Below, in pieces: positions 5,303-6,017 of a stretch of DNA of 6,017 nucleotides; the first letter of the stretch is position 1; the number at the start of each line of letters is the position of its first letter. A model generated the notes under the pieces. The model worked only from the letters and a program-made list of their open reading frames with translations. It was not told the origin of the DNA and did no database searches. The stretch spans positions 1-6,017 of the forward strand of contig JAEOUB010000469.1 in NCBI GenBank assembly GCA_016839545.1. Reading direction: 5' to 3'. Both the position numbers and the translations under genes were made by a program. The stretch is from Candidatus Kariarchaeota archaeon (GTDB lineage: Archaea; Asgardarchaeota; Heimdallarchaeia; Heimdallarchaeales; Kariarchaeaceae).

Positions 5303-6017
5303 ATGTCTATCCATGAACTAACCTCTACTTCTACATACACACTTGTGTGTCTCAAATGTGACGAGGTCTACCATGACCGCTATCAACTCGCCTGCACTCG
5401 CAATGAGTGTACATCACTTCTCCGAACTCAGTATCCCACCCAAAGTCTTGATCTCGAAGATCATGAGGGTCTGTTCCGATTCATCAACTGGCTACCTGTG
5501 GAGTCGCCCATGCCAACCAGGGCCGGACCTATAACCTACCATGCCAAAGAGCTGGGTGATAAACTGGGATTGCCCAATCTATGGGTCTCTTTCAATGGCT
5601 ACTGGCCTGAGAAACGTGCATTTGTTGAAGCCTGTGCATTCAAGGCATACGAGGCATATCCCACTCTGCAACGAATGCGAGAAAGGCGGCAGGGAGCACT
5701 CCAAATATCTTCTGCCGGAAATACTGCCAGAGCTTTTGCAATTGCCAGCTCTGAAACAGGAGAGAAAGTGGTTCTAGTAGTTCCAACAACTGCTCTTGAC
5801 AATGTCTGGACTACCAAGGACACCCATGACAATATCTTGCTCTTTGCAGTGGATGGTGATTACTATGATGCCATCACCTACGGTCGTGCCCTGGTATCAA
5901 CATTTGATGACCTTCTTCCTGAAGGAGGTGCCAAGAATGTGGCCCGCAGAGACGGTATGGGTCTGACGATGCTGGATGCCGCCGTCACAATTGGTAACCT
6001 ACCTGACTACTATTTCC
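5303..6017 (+). CDS. Cysteate synthase family PLP enzyme (5' part, cut by window edge)
   Basis: The 238 visible residues match the cysteate synthase family known from Methanosarcina-type methanogens, where O-phospho-L-serine and sulfite give L-cysteate for coenzyme M. Shared features in order: an N-terminal zinc-knuckle-like cysteine set (C16, C19, C31, C36), LLRTQY (39-44), FRFINWLPV (58-66), AGPITYHAKELG (74-85), FNGYWPEK (97-104), the presumed PLP lysine K114 in CAFKAYEA, SSAGNTARAFA (136-146), and EGGAKNVARRDGMG with LDAAVTIGNLPDYYF running to the edge. The protein is a fold-type II relative of archaeal-type threonine synthase but the FNGYWPEK and NVARRDGMG segments favour cysteate synthase. 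ATG 5303 lies just before the conserved cysteine region; a nearby ATG at 5298 is out of frame. No strong ribosome binding site is present. The cognate substrate in this organism is not established, and the glycine-rich phosphate-binding loop lies outside the window. Confidence 0.88.
   Translation, partial: MSIHELTSTSTYTLVCLKCDEVYHDRYQLACTRNECTSLLRTQYPTQSLDLEDHEGLFRFINWLPVESPMPTRAGPITYHAKELGDKLGLPNLWVSFNGYWPEKRAFVEACAFKAYEAYPTLQRMRERRQGALQISSAGNTARAFAIASSETGEKVVLVVPTTALDNVWTTKDTHDNILLFAVDGDYYDAITYGRALVSTFDDLLPEGGAKNVARRDGMGLTMLDAAVTIGNLPDYYF

Noticed and set aside
5343..5832. Three reading frames of 63-78 residues inside the last gene
   Set aside because: They overlap the cysteate-synthase-family frame, which carries continuous family motifs from 5303 to the window edge.

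Overview
The window looks like chromosomal DNA of an archaeon, most likely an Asgard archaeon. Three things point there. One gene encodes a clear full-length homologue of ADF/cofilin, the eukaryotic actin-severing protein. It sits beside a geranylgeranyl-reductase-family flavoprotein, typical of archaeal ether-lipid synthesis. The upstream regions carry archaeal-style TATA-like boxes with short leaders. The assignment to Asgard is inference; no rRNA or other phylogenetic marker is present. Base composition is moderate rather than strongly AT-rich.

Layout: the left end (1-919) reads leftward. It holds a small unrecognised protein (689-919) followed 25 bases later by a B12-binding-type radical SAM protein (1-663, running off the window). 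A 203-base divergent intergenic region (920-1122) separates this pair from the rightward genes. It contains a 14-bp perfect palindrome on the leftward side, and a TATA-like box plus a 5'-leader hairpin on the rightward side. Then come the ADF/cofilin homologue (1123-1545), the geranylgeranyl-reductase-family protein (1615-3012), homoserine kinase ThrB (about 3066-3998), threonine synthase ThrC (4000-5235) and, after a 67-base gap with its own promoter-like sequence and inverted repeat, the N-terminal 238 residues of a cysteate-synthase-family PLP enzyme (5303 to the right edge).

How the genes work together: thrB and thrC are one base apart and encode the last two steps from homoserine to threonine (homoserine to O-phosphohomoserine to threonine). 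The cysteate synthase homologue is a distant fold relative of threonine synthase. In methanogens its family makes L-cysteate from O-phosphoserine and sulfite for coenzyme M synthesis. Its presence beside thrBC in a probable Asgard genome raises the question of whether this cell makes coenzyme M or uses the enzyme otherwise. The cofilin gene has no obvious functional link to its neighbours and lies between a lipid-biosynthesis-type gene and the divergent promoter region.

The most noteworthy content is the compact, eukaryote-like ADF/cofilin with its actin-binding residues intact, and the cysteate synthase homologue with a possible operator at its promoter. No RNA genes, CRISPR arrays, insertion sequences or other mobile elements were seen, and no gene-free stretch exceeds 300 bases.
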